From positions 21,534,936 to 21,598,935 of the forward strand of contig NC_058195.1 in NCBI RefSeq assembly GCF_907165205.1: a stretch of DNA of 64,000 nucleotides. Reading direction: 5' to 3'. Under the pieces are notes generated by a model. It saw only the letters and a list, made by a program, of their open reading frames with translations, did no database searches and had not been told where the DNA came from. Shown one piece after another: positions 53,555 through 64,000 of this stretch (its first letter is position 1; each line of letters begins with the position of its first letter). Made by a program: the position numbers and the translations under genes. This DNA comes from Coccinella septempunctata. Lineage: Eukaryota; Arthropoda; Insecta; Coleoptera; Coccinellidae.

Positions 53555-55149
53555 TTGAGATTTCAGTCGTCAATTCGGCAAAGTGTGATATCAATTCCTC
53601 GAAAACTGTTGGATGAATTAGAACCAAATCTTGAAACTGCACATAGTTTTCGAAATGATATGCACATGTTGAATTTCAGTTCGATAGTTCAGATAGGAAT
53701 TGAGATTTCAGTGGTCAATTCGGCAAAGTGTGATATCAATTCCTCGAAAACTGTTGGATCAATTCGAACCAAATCTTGAAACTGCACATAGTTTTCGGAT
53801 TGACATGCACCTGTTGAATTTCAGTCCGATAGTTCAGATAGGAATTGAGATTTCAGTGGTCAATTCGGCAAAGTGTGATATCAATTCCTAAAAAACTGTC
53901 GGATCAATTCGAACCAAATCTTGAAACTGCACATAGTTTTCGAATTGAGATGCACATGTTGAATTTCAGTTCGATAGTTCAGATAGAAATTGAGATTTCA
54001 GTGGTCAATTCGCCAAAGTGTGATATCAATTCCTTGAAAACTGTTGGATCAATTCGAATCAAATCTTGAAACTGCACATAGTTTTCGGATTGAGATGCAC
54101 CTGTTGAATTTCAGTTCGATAGTTCAGATAGGAATTGAGATTTCAGTGGTCTATTCGGCAAAGTGTGATATCAATTCCTCGAAAACTGTTGGATCAATTC
54201 GAACCAAATCTTGAAACTGCACACAGTTTTCGAATTGAGATGCACATGTTGAATTTCAGTCCGATAGTTCAGATAGGAATTGAGATTTCAGTGGTCAATT
54301 CGGCAAAGTGTGATATCAATTCCTCGAAAACTGTTGGATCAATTCGAACCAAATCTTGAAATTTTACACAGTTTTCGAATTGAGATGCACATGTTGAATT
54401 TCAGTTCGATAGTTTAGATAGGAATTGAGATTTCAGTGGTCAATTCGGCAAAGTGTGATATCAATTCCTCGAAAACTGTTGGATCAATTCGAATCAAATC
54501 TTGAAATTTTACACAGTTTTCGAATTGAGATGCACCTGTTGAATTTCAGTTCGATAGTTCAGATAGGAATTTAGATTTCAGTGGTCTATTCGGCAAAGTG
54601 TGATATCAATTCCTCGAAAACTGTTGGATCAATTCGAACCAAATCTTGAAACTGCACATAGTTTTCGAAATGAGATGCACATGTTGAATTTCAGATCGAT
54701 AGTTCTGATAGGAATGGAGATTTCAGTAGTTGATTCGACAAAATATCATTTCAATTCCTAAGGAACTATTGGATCAATTCGAACCAAATCTTGAAACTGC
54801 ACATAGTTTTCGGATTGAGATGCACCTGTTGAATTTCAGTTCGATAGTTCAGATAGGAATTGAAATTTCAGTGGTCTATTCCTTAAAGGGTGATATCAAT
54901 TCCTCAAAAACTGTTGGACCAATTCTCCCCAAGTCTTGAAACTGCACATAGTTTTCGAATTGAGATGCATATGTTGAATTTCAGTTCGATAGTTCAGATA
55001 GGAATTGAGATTTCAGTGGTCAATTCGCCAAAGTGTGATATCAATTCCTTGAAAACTGTTGGATCAATTCGAACCAAATCTTGAAACTGCACATAGTTTT
55101 CGAAATGAGATGCACATGTTGAATTTCAGATCGATAGTTCTGATAGGAA

Positions 55150-55271
55150 TGGAGATTTCAGTAGTTGATTCGACAATTCATTGGATCAATTCGAACCAAA
55201 TATTGAAATTTTACACAGTTTTCGAATTGAGATGCACATGTTGAATTTCAGTCCGATAGTTCAGATAGGAA
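55150..55271 (+). repeat. 122 bp E-type monomer, HOR marker 4
   Basis: GACAATTCATTGG at 55172, 3021 bp after marker 3. Confidence 0.9.
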
Positions 55272-56721
55272 TTGAGATTTCAGTGGTCAATTCGGCAAAG
55301 TGTGATATCAATTCCTCGAAAACTGTTGGATGAATTCGAACCAAATCTTGAAACTGCACATAGTTTTCGAAATGAGAAGCACATGTTCAATTTCAGTTCG
55401 AAATTTCAGATAGCAATTGAGATTTCAGTGGACTATTCGGCAAAGTGTGATATCAATTCCTCAAAAACTGTTGGACCAATTCTCCTCAAGTCTTGAAACT
55501 GCACATAGTTTTCGAATTGAGATGCATATGTTGAATTTCAGTTTGATAGTTCAGATAGGAATTGAGATTTCAGTGGTCAATTCGGCAAAGTGTGATATCA
55601 ATTCCTCGAAAACTGTTGGATCAATTCGAACCAAATATTGAAATTTTACACAGTTCTCGAATTGAGATGCACATGTTGAATTTCAGTCCGATAGTTCAGA
55701 TAGGAATTGAGATTTCAGTGGTCAATTCGGCAAAGTGTGATATCAATTCCTCGAAAACTGTTGGATCAATTCGAACCAAATCTTGAAATTTTACACAGTT
55801 TTCGAATTGAGATGCACATGTTGAATTTCAGTTCGATAGTTTAGATAGGAATTGAGATTTCAGTGGTCAATTCGGCAAAGTGTGATATCAATTCCTCGAA
55901 AACTGTTGGATGAATTCGAACCAAATCTTGAAACTGCACATAATTTTCGAAATGAGAAGCACATGTTTAATTTCAGTTCGAAAGTTCAGATAGCAATTGA
56001 GATTTCAGTGGACTATTCGGCAAAGTGTGATATCAATTCATTAACAAATGTTGAACCAATTCTCCCCAAATCTTGAAACTGCACATAGTTTTCGAATTGA
56101 GATGCACATGTTGAATTTCAGTTCGATAGTTCAGATAGAAATTGAGATTTCAGTGGTCAATTCGCCAAAGTGTGATATCAATTCCTTGAAAACTGTTGGA
56201 TCAATTCGAATCAAATCTTGAAACTGCACATGATTTTCGAAATGAGATGCACTTGTTGAATTTCAGTTCGATAGTTCAGATAGATATTGAGATTTCAGTG
56301 ATCAATTCAGCAAAGTGTGATATCAATTCCTCGAAAACTGTTGGATCAATTCGAACCAAATCTTGAAACTGCACATAGTTTTCGAAATGAGATGCACATG
56401 TTGATTTTCAGTTCGATAGTTCAGATAGAAATTGAGATTTCAGTGATCAATTCAGCAAAGTGTGATATCAATTCCTCGAAAACTGTTGGATCAATTCGAA
56501 CCAAATCTTGAAACTGCACATAGTTTTCGAATTGAGATGCACATGTTGAATTTCAGTTCGATAGTTCAGATAGGAATTGAGATTTCAGTGGTCAATTCGG
56601 CAAATTGTGATATCAATTCCTCGAAAACTGTTGGATCAATTCGAACCAAATCTTGAAACTGCACATAGTTTTCGGATTGACATGCACCTGTTGAATTTCA
56701 GTTCGATAGTTCAGATAGGAA

Positions 56722-56865
56722 TTGAGATTTCAGTGGTCAATTCGGCAAAGTGTGATATCAATTCCTCGAAAACTGTTGGATCAATTCGAACCAAATCTTG
56801 AAATTTTACAAGTTTTCGAATTGAGATGCACATGTTGAATTTCAGTCCGATAGTTCAGATAGGAA
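56722..56865 (+). repeat. 144 bp monomer (TTTTACAAG), second copy
   Basis: Same deletion as 53411, 3311 bp downstream, followed by the same GGATGAATTAGAACC monomer. Confidence 0.88.
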
Positions 56866-58460
56866 TTGAGATTTCAGTCGTCAATTCGGCAAAGTGTGAT
56901 ATCAATTCCTCGAAAACTGTTGGATGAATTAGAACCAAATCTTGAAACTGCACATAGTTTTCGAAATGAGATGCACATGTTGAATTTCAGTTCGATAGTT
57001 CAGATAGAAATTGAGATTTCAGTGATCAATTCGCCAAAGTGTGATATCAATTCCTTGAAAACTGTTGGATCAATTCGAATCAAATCTTGAAACTGCACAT
57101 GATTTTCGAAATGAGATGCACATGTTGAATTTCAGTTCGATAGTTCAGATAGAAATTGAGATTTCAGTGATCAATTCAGCAAAGTGTGATATCAATTCCT
57201 CGAAAACTGTTGGATCAATTCGAACCAAATCTTGAAACTGCACATAGTTTTCGAAATGAGATGCACATGTTGAATTTCAGTTCGATAGTTCAGATAGGAA
57301 TTGAGATTTCAGTGGTCAATTCGGCAAAGTGTGATATCAATTCCTCGAAAACTGTTGGATCAATTCGAACCAAATCTTGAAACTGCACATAGTTTTCGAA
57401 TTGAGATGCACATGTTGAATTTCAGTTCGATAGTTCAGATAGGAATTGAGATTTCAGTGGTCAATTCGGCAAAGTGTGATATCAATTCCTAAAAAACTGT
57501 CGGATCAATTCGAACCAAATCTTGAAACTGCACATAGTTTTCGAATTGAGATGCACATGTTGAATTTCAGTTCGATAGTTCAGATAGAAATTGAGATTTC
57601 AGTGGTCAATTCGCCAAAGTGTGATATCAATTCCTTGAAAACTGTTGGATCAATTCGAATCAAATCTTGAAACTGCACATAGTTTTCGGATTGACATGCA
57701 CCTGTTGAATTTCAGTTCGATAGTTCAGATAGGAATTGAGATTTCAGTGGTCAATTCGGCAAAGTGTGATATCAATTCCTCGAAAACTGTTGGATCAATT
57801 CGAACCAAATCTTGAAACTGCACATAATTTTCGAAATGAGATGTACATGTTTAATTTCAGTTCGATAGTTCAGATAGCAATTGAGATTTCAGTGGTCTAT
57901 TCGGCAAAGTGTGATATCAATTCCTCAAAAACTTTTGGACCAATTCTCCCCAAGTCTTGAAACTGCACATAGTTTTCGAATTGAGATGCATATGTTGAAT
58001 TTCAGTTCGATAGTTCAGATAGGAATTGAGATTTCAGTGGTCAATTCGGCAAAGTGTGATATCATTTCCTCGAAAACTGTTGGATCAATTCGAACCAAAT
58101 CTTGAAATTTTACACAGTTTTCGAATTGAGATGCACATGTTGAATTTCAGTTCGATAGTTTAGATAGGAATTGAGATTTCAGTGGTCAATTCGGCAAAGT
58201 GTGATATCAATTCCTTGAAAACTGTTGGATCAATTCGAATCAAATCTTGAAACTGCACATAGTTCTCGAAATGAGATGCACATGTTGAATTTCAGTTCGA
58301 TAGTTCAGATAGAAATTGAGATTTCAGTGGTCAATTCGCCAAAGTGTGATATCAATTCCTTGAAAACTGTTGGATCAATTCGAATCAAATCTTGAAACTG
58401 CACATGATTTTCGAAATGAGATGCACATGTTGAATTTCAGTTCGATAGTTCAGATAGAAA

Positions 58461-58586
58461 TTGAGATTTCAGTGATCAATTCAGCAAAGTGTGATATCAA
58501 TTCCTCGAAAACTGTTGGATGAATTCGAACCAAATCTTGAAACTGCACATAGTTTTCGAAATGAGAAGCACATGTTCAATTAGGAA
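58461..58586 (+). repeat. 126 bp monomer (19 bp deletion)
   Basis: CATGTTCAATTAGGAATTGA lacks 19 bp between AATT and AGG. Unique in the window. It sits where the repeated series restarts, so it is probably a crossover scar between two higher-order units. Confidence 0.88.
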
Positions 58587-60761
58587 TTGAGATTTCAGTG
58601 ATCAATTCAGCAAAGTGTGATATCAATTCCTCGAAAACTGTTGGATCAATTCGAACCAAATATTGAAATTTTACACAGTTTTCGAATTGAGATGCACATG
58701 TTGAATTTCAGTCTGATAGTTCAGATAGGAATTGAGATTTCAGTGGTCAATTCGGCAAAGTGTGATATCAATTCCTCGAAAACTGTTGGATGAATTCGAA
58801 CCAAATCTTGAAACTGCACATAGTTTTCGAAATGAGAAGCACATGTTCAATTTCAGTTCGAAAGTTCAGATAGCAATTGCGATTTCAGTGGACTATTCGG
58901 CAAAGTGTGATATCAATTCCTCAAAAACTGTTGGACCAATTCTCCTCAAGTCTTGAAACTGCACATAGTTTTCGAATTGAGATGCATATGTTGAATTTCA
59001 GTTTGATAGTTCAGATAGGAATTGAGATTTCAGTGGTCAATTCGGCAAAGTGTGATATCAATTCCTCGAAAACTGTTGGATCAATTTGAACCAAATATTG
59101 AAATTTTACACAGTTTTCGAATTGAGATGCACATGTTGAATTTCAGTCCGATAGTTCAGATAGGAATTGAGATTTCAGTGGTCAATTCGGCAAAGTGTGA
59201 TATCAATTCCTCGAAAACTGTTGGATCAATTCGAACCAAATCTTGAAATTTTACACAGTTTTCGAATTGAGATGCACATGTTGAATTTCAGTTCGATAGT
59301 TTAGATAGGAATTGAGATTTCAGTGGTCAATTCGGCAAAGTGTGATATCAATTCCTCGAAAACTGTTGGATGAATTCGAACCAAATCTTGAAACTGCACA
59401 TAATTTTCGAAATGAGAAGCACATGTTTAATTTCAGTTCGAAAGTTCAGATAGCAATTGAGATTTCAGTGGACTATTCGGCAAAGTGTGATTTCAATTCA
59501 TTAACAAATGTTGAACCAATTCTCCCCAAATCTTGAAACTGCACATAGTTTTCGAATTGAGATGCACATGTTGAATTTCAGTTCGATAGTTCAGATAGAA
59601 ATTGAGATTTCAGTGGTCAATTCGCCAAAGTGTGATATCAATTCCTTGAAAACTGTTGGATCAATTCGAATCAAATCTTGAAACTGCACATGATTTTCGA
59701 AATGAGATGCACATGTTGAATTTCAGTTCGATAGTTCAGATAGGAATTGAGATTTCAGTGGTCAATTCGGCAAATTGTGATATCAATTCCTCGAAAACTG
59801 TTGGATCAATTCGAACCAAATCTTGAAACTGCACATAGTTTTCGGATTGACATGCACCTGTTGAATTTCAGTCCGATAGTTCAGATAGGAATTGAGATTT
59901 CAGTGGTCAATTCGGCAAAGTGTGATATCAATTCCTCGAAAACTGTTGGATCAATTCGAACCAAATCTTGAAATTTTACACAGTTTTCGAATTGAGATGC
60001 ACATGTTGAATTTCAGTTCGATAGTTTAGATAGGAATTGAGATTTCAGTGGTCAATTCGGCAAAGTGTGATATCAATTCCTCGAAAACTGTTGGATCAAT
60101 TCGAATCAAATCTTGAAATTTTACACAGTTTTCGAATTGAGATGCACCTGTTGAATTTCAGTTCGATAGTTCAGATAGGAATTTAGATTTCAGTGGTCTA
60201 TTCGGCAAAGTGTGATATCAATTCCTCGAAAACTGTTGGATCAATTCGAACCAAATCTTGAAACTGCACATAGTTTTCGAAATGAGATGCACATGTTGAA
60301 TTTCAGATCGATAGTTCTGATAGGAATGGAGATTTCAGTAGTTGATTCGACAAAATATCATTTCAATTCCTAAGGAACTATTGGATCAATTCGAACCAAA
60401 TCTTGAAACTGCACATAGTTTTCGGATTGAGATGCACCTGTTGAATTTCAGTTCGATAGTTCAGATAGGAATTGAAATTTCAGTGGTCTATTCCTTGAAG
60501 GGTGATATCAATTCCTCAAAAACTGTTGGACCAATTCTCCCCAAGTCTTGAAACTGCACATAGTTTTCGAATTGAGATGCATATGTTGAATTTCAGTTCG
60601 ATAGTTCAGATAGGAATTGAGATTTCAGTGGTCAATTCGCCAAAGTGTGATATCAATTCCTTGAAAACTGTTGGATCAATTCGAACCAAATCTTGAAACT
60701 GCACATAGTTTTCGAAATGAGATGCACATGTTGAATTTCAGATCGATAGTTCTGATAGGAA

Positions 60762-60883
60762 TGGAGATTTCAGTAGTTGATTCGACAATTCATTGGATCA
60801 ATTCGAACCAAATATTGAAATTTTACACAGTTTTCGAATTGAGATGCACATGTTGAATTTCAGTCCGATAGTTCAGATAGGAA
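60762..60883 (+). repeat. 122 bp E-type monomer, HOR marker 5
   Basis: GACAATTCATTGG at 60784, 5612 bp after marker 4. Confidence 0.9.
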
Positions 60884-62333
60884 TTGAGATTTCAGTGGTC
60901 AATTCGGCAAAGTGTGATATCAATTCCTCGAAAACTGTTGGATGAATTCGAACCAAATCTTGAAACTGCACATAGTTTTCGAAATGAGAAGCACATGTTC
61001 AATTTCAGTTCGAAATTTCAGATAGCAATTGAGATTTCAGTGGACTATTCGGCAAAGTGTGATATCAATTCCTCAAAAACTGTTGGACCAATTCTCCTCA
61101 AGTCTTGAAACTGCACATAGTTTTCGAATTGAGATGCATATGTTGAATTTCAGTTTGATAGTTCAGATAGGAATTGAGATTTCAGTGGTCAATTCGGCAA
61201 AGTGTGATATCAATTCCTCGAAAACTGTTGGATCAATTCGAACCAAATATTGAAATTTTACACAGTTTTCGAATTGAGATGCACATGTTGAATTTCAGTC
61301 CGATAGTTCAGATAGGAATTGAGATTTCAGTGGTCAATTCGGCAAAGTGTGATATCAATTCCTCGAAAACTGTTGGATCAATTCGAACCAAATCTTGAAA
61401 TTTTACACAGTTTTCGAATTGAGATGCACATGTTGAATTTCAGTTCGATAGTTTAGATAGGAATTGAGATTTCAGTGGTCAATTCGGCAAAGTGTGATAT
61501 CAATTCCTCGAAAACTGTTGGATGAATTCGAACCAAATCTTGAAACTGCACATAATTTTCGAAATGAGAAGCACATGTTTAATTTCAGTTCGAAAGTTCA
61601 GATAGCAATTGAGATTTCAGTGGACTATTCGGCAAAGTGTGATATCAATTCATTAACAAATGTTGAACCAATTCTCCCCAAATCTTGAAACTGCACATAG
61701 TTTTCGAATTGAGATGCACATGTTGAATTTCAGTTCGATAGTTCAGATAGAAATTGAGATTTCAGTGGTCAATTCGCCAAAGTGTGATATCAATTCCTTG
61801 AAAACTGTTGGATCAATTCGAATCAAATCTTGAAACTGCACATGATTTTCGAAATGAGATGCACTTGTTGAATTTCAGTTCGATAGTTCAGATAGATATT
61901 GAGATTTCAGTGATCAATTCAGCAAAGTGTGATATCAATTCCTCGAAAACTGTTGGATCAATTCGAACCAAATCTTGAAACTGCACATAGTTTTCGAAAT
62001 GAGATGCACATGTTGATTTTCAGTTCGATAGTTCAGATAGAAATTGAGATTTCAGTGATCAATTCAGCAAAGTGTGATATCAATTCCTCGAAAACTGTTG
62101 GATCAATTCGAACCAAATCTTGAAACTGCACATAGTTTTCGAAATGAGATGCACATGTTGAATTTCAGTTCGATAGTTCAGATAGGAATTGAGATTTCAG
62201 TGGTCAATTCGGCAAATTGTGATATCAATTCCTCGAAAACTGTTGGATCAATTCGAACCAAATCTTGAAACTGCACATAGTTTTCGGATTGACATGCACC
62301 TGTTGAATTTCAGTTCGATAGTTCAGATAGGAA

Positions 62334-62477
62334 TTGAGATTTCAGTGGTCAATTCGGCAAAGTGTGATATCAATTCCTCGAAAACTGTTGGATCAATTCG
62401 AACCAAATCTTGAAATTTTACAAGTTTTCGAATTGAGATGCACATGTTGAATTTCAGTCCGATAGTTCAGATAGGAA
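62334..62477 (+). repeat. 144 bp monomer (TTTTACAAG), third copy
   Basis: Same deletion as 53411 and 56722, exactly 5612 bp after the latter. Confidence 0.88.
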
Positions 62478-64000
62478 TTGAGATTTCAGTCGTCAATTCG
62501 GCAAAGTGTGATATCAATTCCTCGAAAACTGTTGGATGAATTAGAACCAAATCTTGAAACTTCACATAGTTTTCGAAATGAGATGCACATGTTGAATTTC
62601 AGTTCGATAGTTCAGATAGAAATTGAGATTTCAGTGGTCAATTCGCCAAAGTGTGATATCAATTCCTTGAAAACTGTTGGATCAATTCGAATCAAATCTT
62701 GAAACTGCACATGATTTTCGAAATGAGATGCACATGTTGAATTTCAGTTCGATAGTTCAGATAGAAATTGAGATTTCAGTGATCAATTCAGCAAAGTGTG
62801 ATATCAATTCCTCGAAAACTGTTGGATCAATTCGAACCAAATCTTGAAACTGCACATAGTTTTCGAAATGAGATGCACATGTTGAATTTCAGTTCGATAG
62901 TTCAGATAGGAATTGAGATTTCAGTGGTCAATTCGGCAAAGTGTGATATCAATTCCTCGAAAACTGTTGGATCAATTCGAACCAAATCTTGAAACTGCAC
63001 ATAGTTTTCGAATTGAGATGCACATGCTGAATTTCAGTCCGATAGTTCAGATAGGAATTGAGATTTCAGTGGTCAATTCGGCAAAGTGTGATATCAATTC
63101 CTAAAAAACTGTCGGATCAATTCGAACCAAATCTTGAAACTGCACATAGTTTTCGAATTGAGATGCACATGTTGAATTTCAGTTCGATAGTTCAGATAGA
63201 AATTGAGATTTCAGTGGTCAATTCGCCAAAGTGTGATATCAATTCCTTGAAAACTGTTGGATCAATTCGAATCAAATCTTGAAACTGCACATAGTTTTCG
63301 GATTGACATGCACCTGTTGAATTTCAGTTCGATAGTTCAGATAGGAATTGAGATTTCAGTGGTCTATTCGGCAAAGTGTGATATCAATTCCTCGAAAACT
63401 GTTGGATCAATTCGAACCAAATCTTGAAACTGCACATAATTTTCGAAATGAGATGTACATGTTTAATTTCAGTTCGATAGTTCAGATAGCAATTGAGATT
63501 TCAGTGGTCTATTCGGCAAAGTGTGATATCAATTCCTCAAAAACTTTTGGACCAATTCTCCCCAAGTCTTGAAACTGCACATAGTTTTCGAATTGAGATG
63601 CATATGTTGAATTTCAGTTCGATAGTTCAGATAGGAATTGAGATTTCAGTGGTCAATTCGGCAAAGTGTGATATCAATTCCTCGAAAACTGTTGGATCAA
63701 TTCGAACCAAATCTTGAAATTTTACACAGTTTTCGAATTGAGATGCACATGTTGAATTTCAGTTCGATAGTTTAGATAGGAATTGAGATTTCAGTGGTCA
63801 ATTCGGCAAAGTGTGATATCAATTCCTTGAAAACTGTTGGATCAATTCGAATCAAATCTTGAAACTGCACATAGTTTTCGAAATGAGATGCACATGTTGA
63901 ATTTCAGTTCGATAGTTCAGATAGGAATTGAGATTTCAGTGGTCAATTCGCCAAAGTGTGATATCAATTCCTTGAAAACTGTTGGATCAATTCGAATCAA

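Larger units (their letters stand above)
52129..55149 (+). repeat. Higher-order unit U3 (3021 bp)
   Basis: Shortest of the marker-delimited units. It aligns with U4 but lacks an N-type monomer equivalent to 55562 and an E-ward pair; offsets step 3021, 3166, 3311, 3601 along the unit, each step a whole number of 145 bp monomers. Unequal exchange between in-register monomers accounts for the difference. Confidence 0.78.
55150..60761 (+). repeat. Higher-order unit U4 (5612 bp)
   Basis: Longest complete unit. Its first 3.2 kb is repeated by U5 at a constant 5612 bp offset. It also contains an internal repeat: 55272-56100 recurs at 58732-59560, offset 3460 bp, just after the 126 bp monomer. The unit therefore looks like two shorter units of about 3 kb fused. 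Confidence 0.8.
22341..64000 (+). repeat. 145 bp satellite array, plus-oriented segment
   Basis: This is the same satellite as the left segment, with phase 1 on the plus strand. It opens with a 40 bp partial copy (phases 106-145) at 22341-22380, continues with 288 complete monomers from 22381 to 63927, and ends with a 73 bp partial copy at 63928-64000. Nineteen monomers are not 145 bp long and are listed separately. Subfamily composition overlaps that of the left segment, so this is an inverted part of the same family and not an unrelated satellite. E-type monomers (ACAAAATATCATTTC) are common from about 29 kb onward, and kilobase-scale higher-order repeats dominate from 42 kb to the end. Confidence 0.98.
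60762..64000 (+). repeat. Higher-order unit U5 (partial, runs off window)
   Basis: Aligns to 55150-58388 at a constant 5612 bp offset, including the second 144 bp TTTTACAAG monomer and the GGATGAATTAGAACC monomer. Differences are sparse; for example GTGGTCAATTC at 57750 is GTGGTCTATTC at 63362, and CAGTTCTCG at 55652 is CAGTTTTCG at 61264. This is the most recent large duplication in the window. Confidence 0.82.

Noticed and set aside
42167..60856. Five copies of a distinct 61-79 codon frame ending in a cysteine-containing tail, as a possible separate gene
   Set aside because: They arise from the 122 bp monomer: its 23 bp loss shifts the frame into a normally unread phase. The five copies mirror duplication of that monomer.
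111..63717. Hundreds of overlapping 60-79 codon open frames encoding near-identical peptides
   Set aside because: They are one repeat frame seen again and again. Every one checked starts at TTG or GTG and not ATG, each overlaps the next by 80 bp, and 145 bp is not a multiple of 3 so the frame changes each monomer. No signal for transcription, splicing or translation accompanies them, and single-base indels are tolerated.
1..64000. CRISPR array
   Set aside because: The repeat is 145 bp and contiguous. There are no unique spacers between short direct repeats, and no cas-like genes.
1..64000. CENP-B box in each monomer
   Set aside because: TTCGAACCAAA fits the first half pattern (TTCG then A five bases on), but the required CGGG-like end is absent (TCTT instead). 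Other TTCG sites fit no better.
1..64000. tRNA, rRNA or snRNA-derived satellite
   Set aside because: I see no A-box/B-box pair, cloverleaf anticodon arm or rRNA-like segment in the consensus. A formal covariance-model scan was not possible here.
1..64000. Assignment to a named satellite family or species
   Set aside because: Unit length alone is not diagnostic, since several insects and nematodes have satellites of about this length, and I do not recognise the sequence. Naming one would be guesswork.

Overview
The whole 64 kb window is one satellite DNA array. It contains no recognisable protein-coding gene, RNA gene, transposable element or unique-sequence island. The unit is 145 bp, about 37% G+C by hand count of a consensus (A 46, C 23, G 30, T 46). 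I number monomer phases from the first T of TTGAGATTTCAG. By register counting there are about 441 complete monomers: 153 left of position 22340 and 288 right of it, plus partial copies at both window edges and at the internal junction. The array runs off both ends of the window, so its true length is larger.

Layout. Positions 1-22340 hold the array with its phase-increasing strand on minus. Positions 22341-64000 hold the same array on plus. The switch is a clean junction inside two truncated monomers: phase 9 of a minus monomer abuts phase 106 of a plus monomer. Inverted arms of 620 bp (21480-22099 and 22341-22960, about 10 differences by eye) flank a 241 bp spacer, so the switch sits in a large imperfect palindrome. 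From 46 to 20200 there are 139 consecutive monomers with no net length change. Right of the junction, 19 of 288 monomers depart from 145 bp (101, 122, 126, 133, 144, 146 or 171 bp), and several of these variants recur at kilobase spacing.

Monomers fall into about eight recognisable subfamilies. I call them S, N, D, Q, E, K, G and H after short diagnostic motifs given in the entries. They recur in ordered blocks that form higher-order repeats (HORs) of many lengths: 3-, 7-, 8-, 11- and 16-monomer repeats on the left; 4-, 11- and 12-monomer repeats at 24-31 kb; and units of about 3.0-5.6 kb at 42-64 kb, delimited by a recurrent 122 bp monomer. The same subfamilies in the same order occur on both sides of the inversion, so both halves belong to one family.

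Organism. A long, pure, HOR-organised satellite of near-nucleosome-core unit length indicates a eukaryotic chromosome, probably centromeric, pericentromeric or another heterochromatic block. CpG is not depleted in the consensus (5 seen, about 4.8 expected). This fits a genome with little CpG methylation, such as many invertebrates, better than a vertebrate. I do not recognise the satellite and cannot name a species.

The many roughly 64-74 codon open frames are by-products of the repeat. Every one I checked starts at TTG or GTG, overlaps its neighbour by 80 bp, and changes frame each monomer because 145 is not a multiple of 3. None is annotated as a gene.
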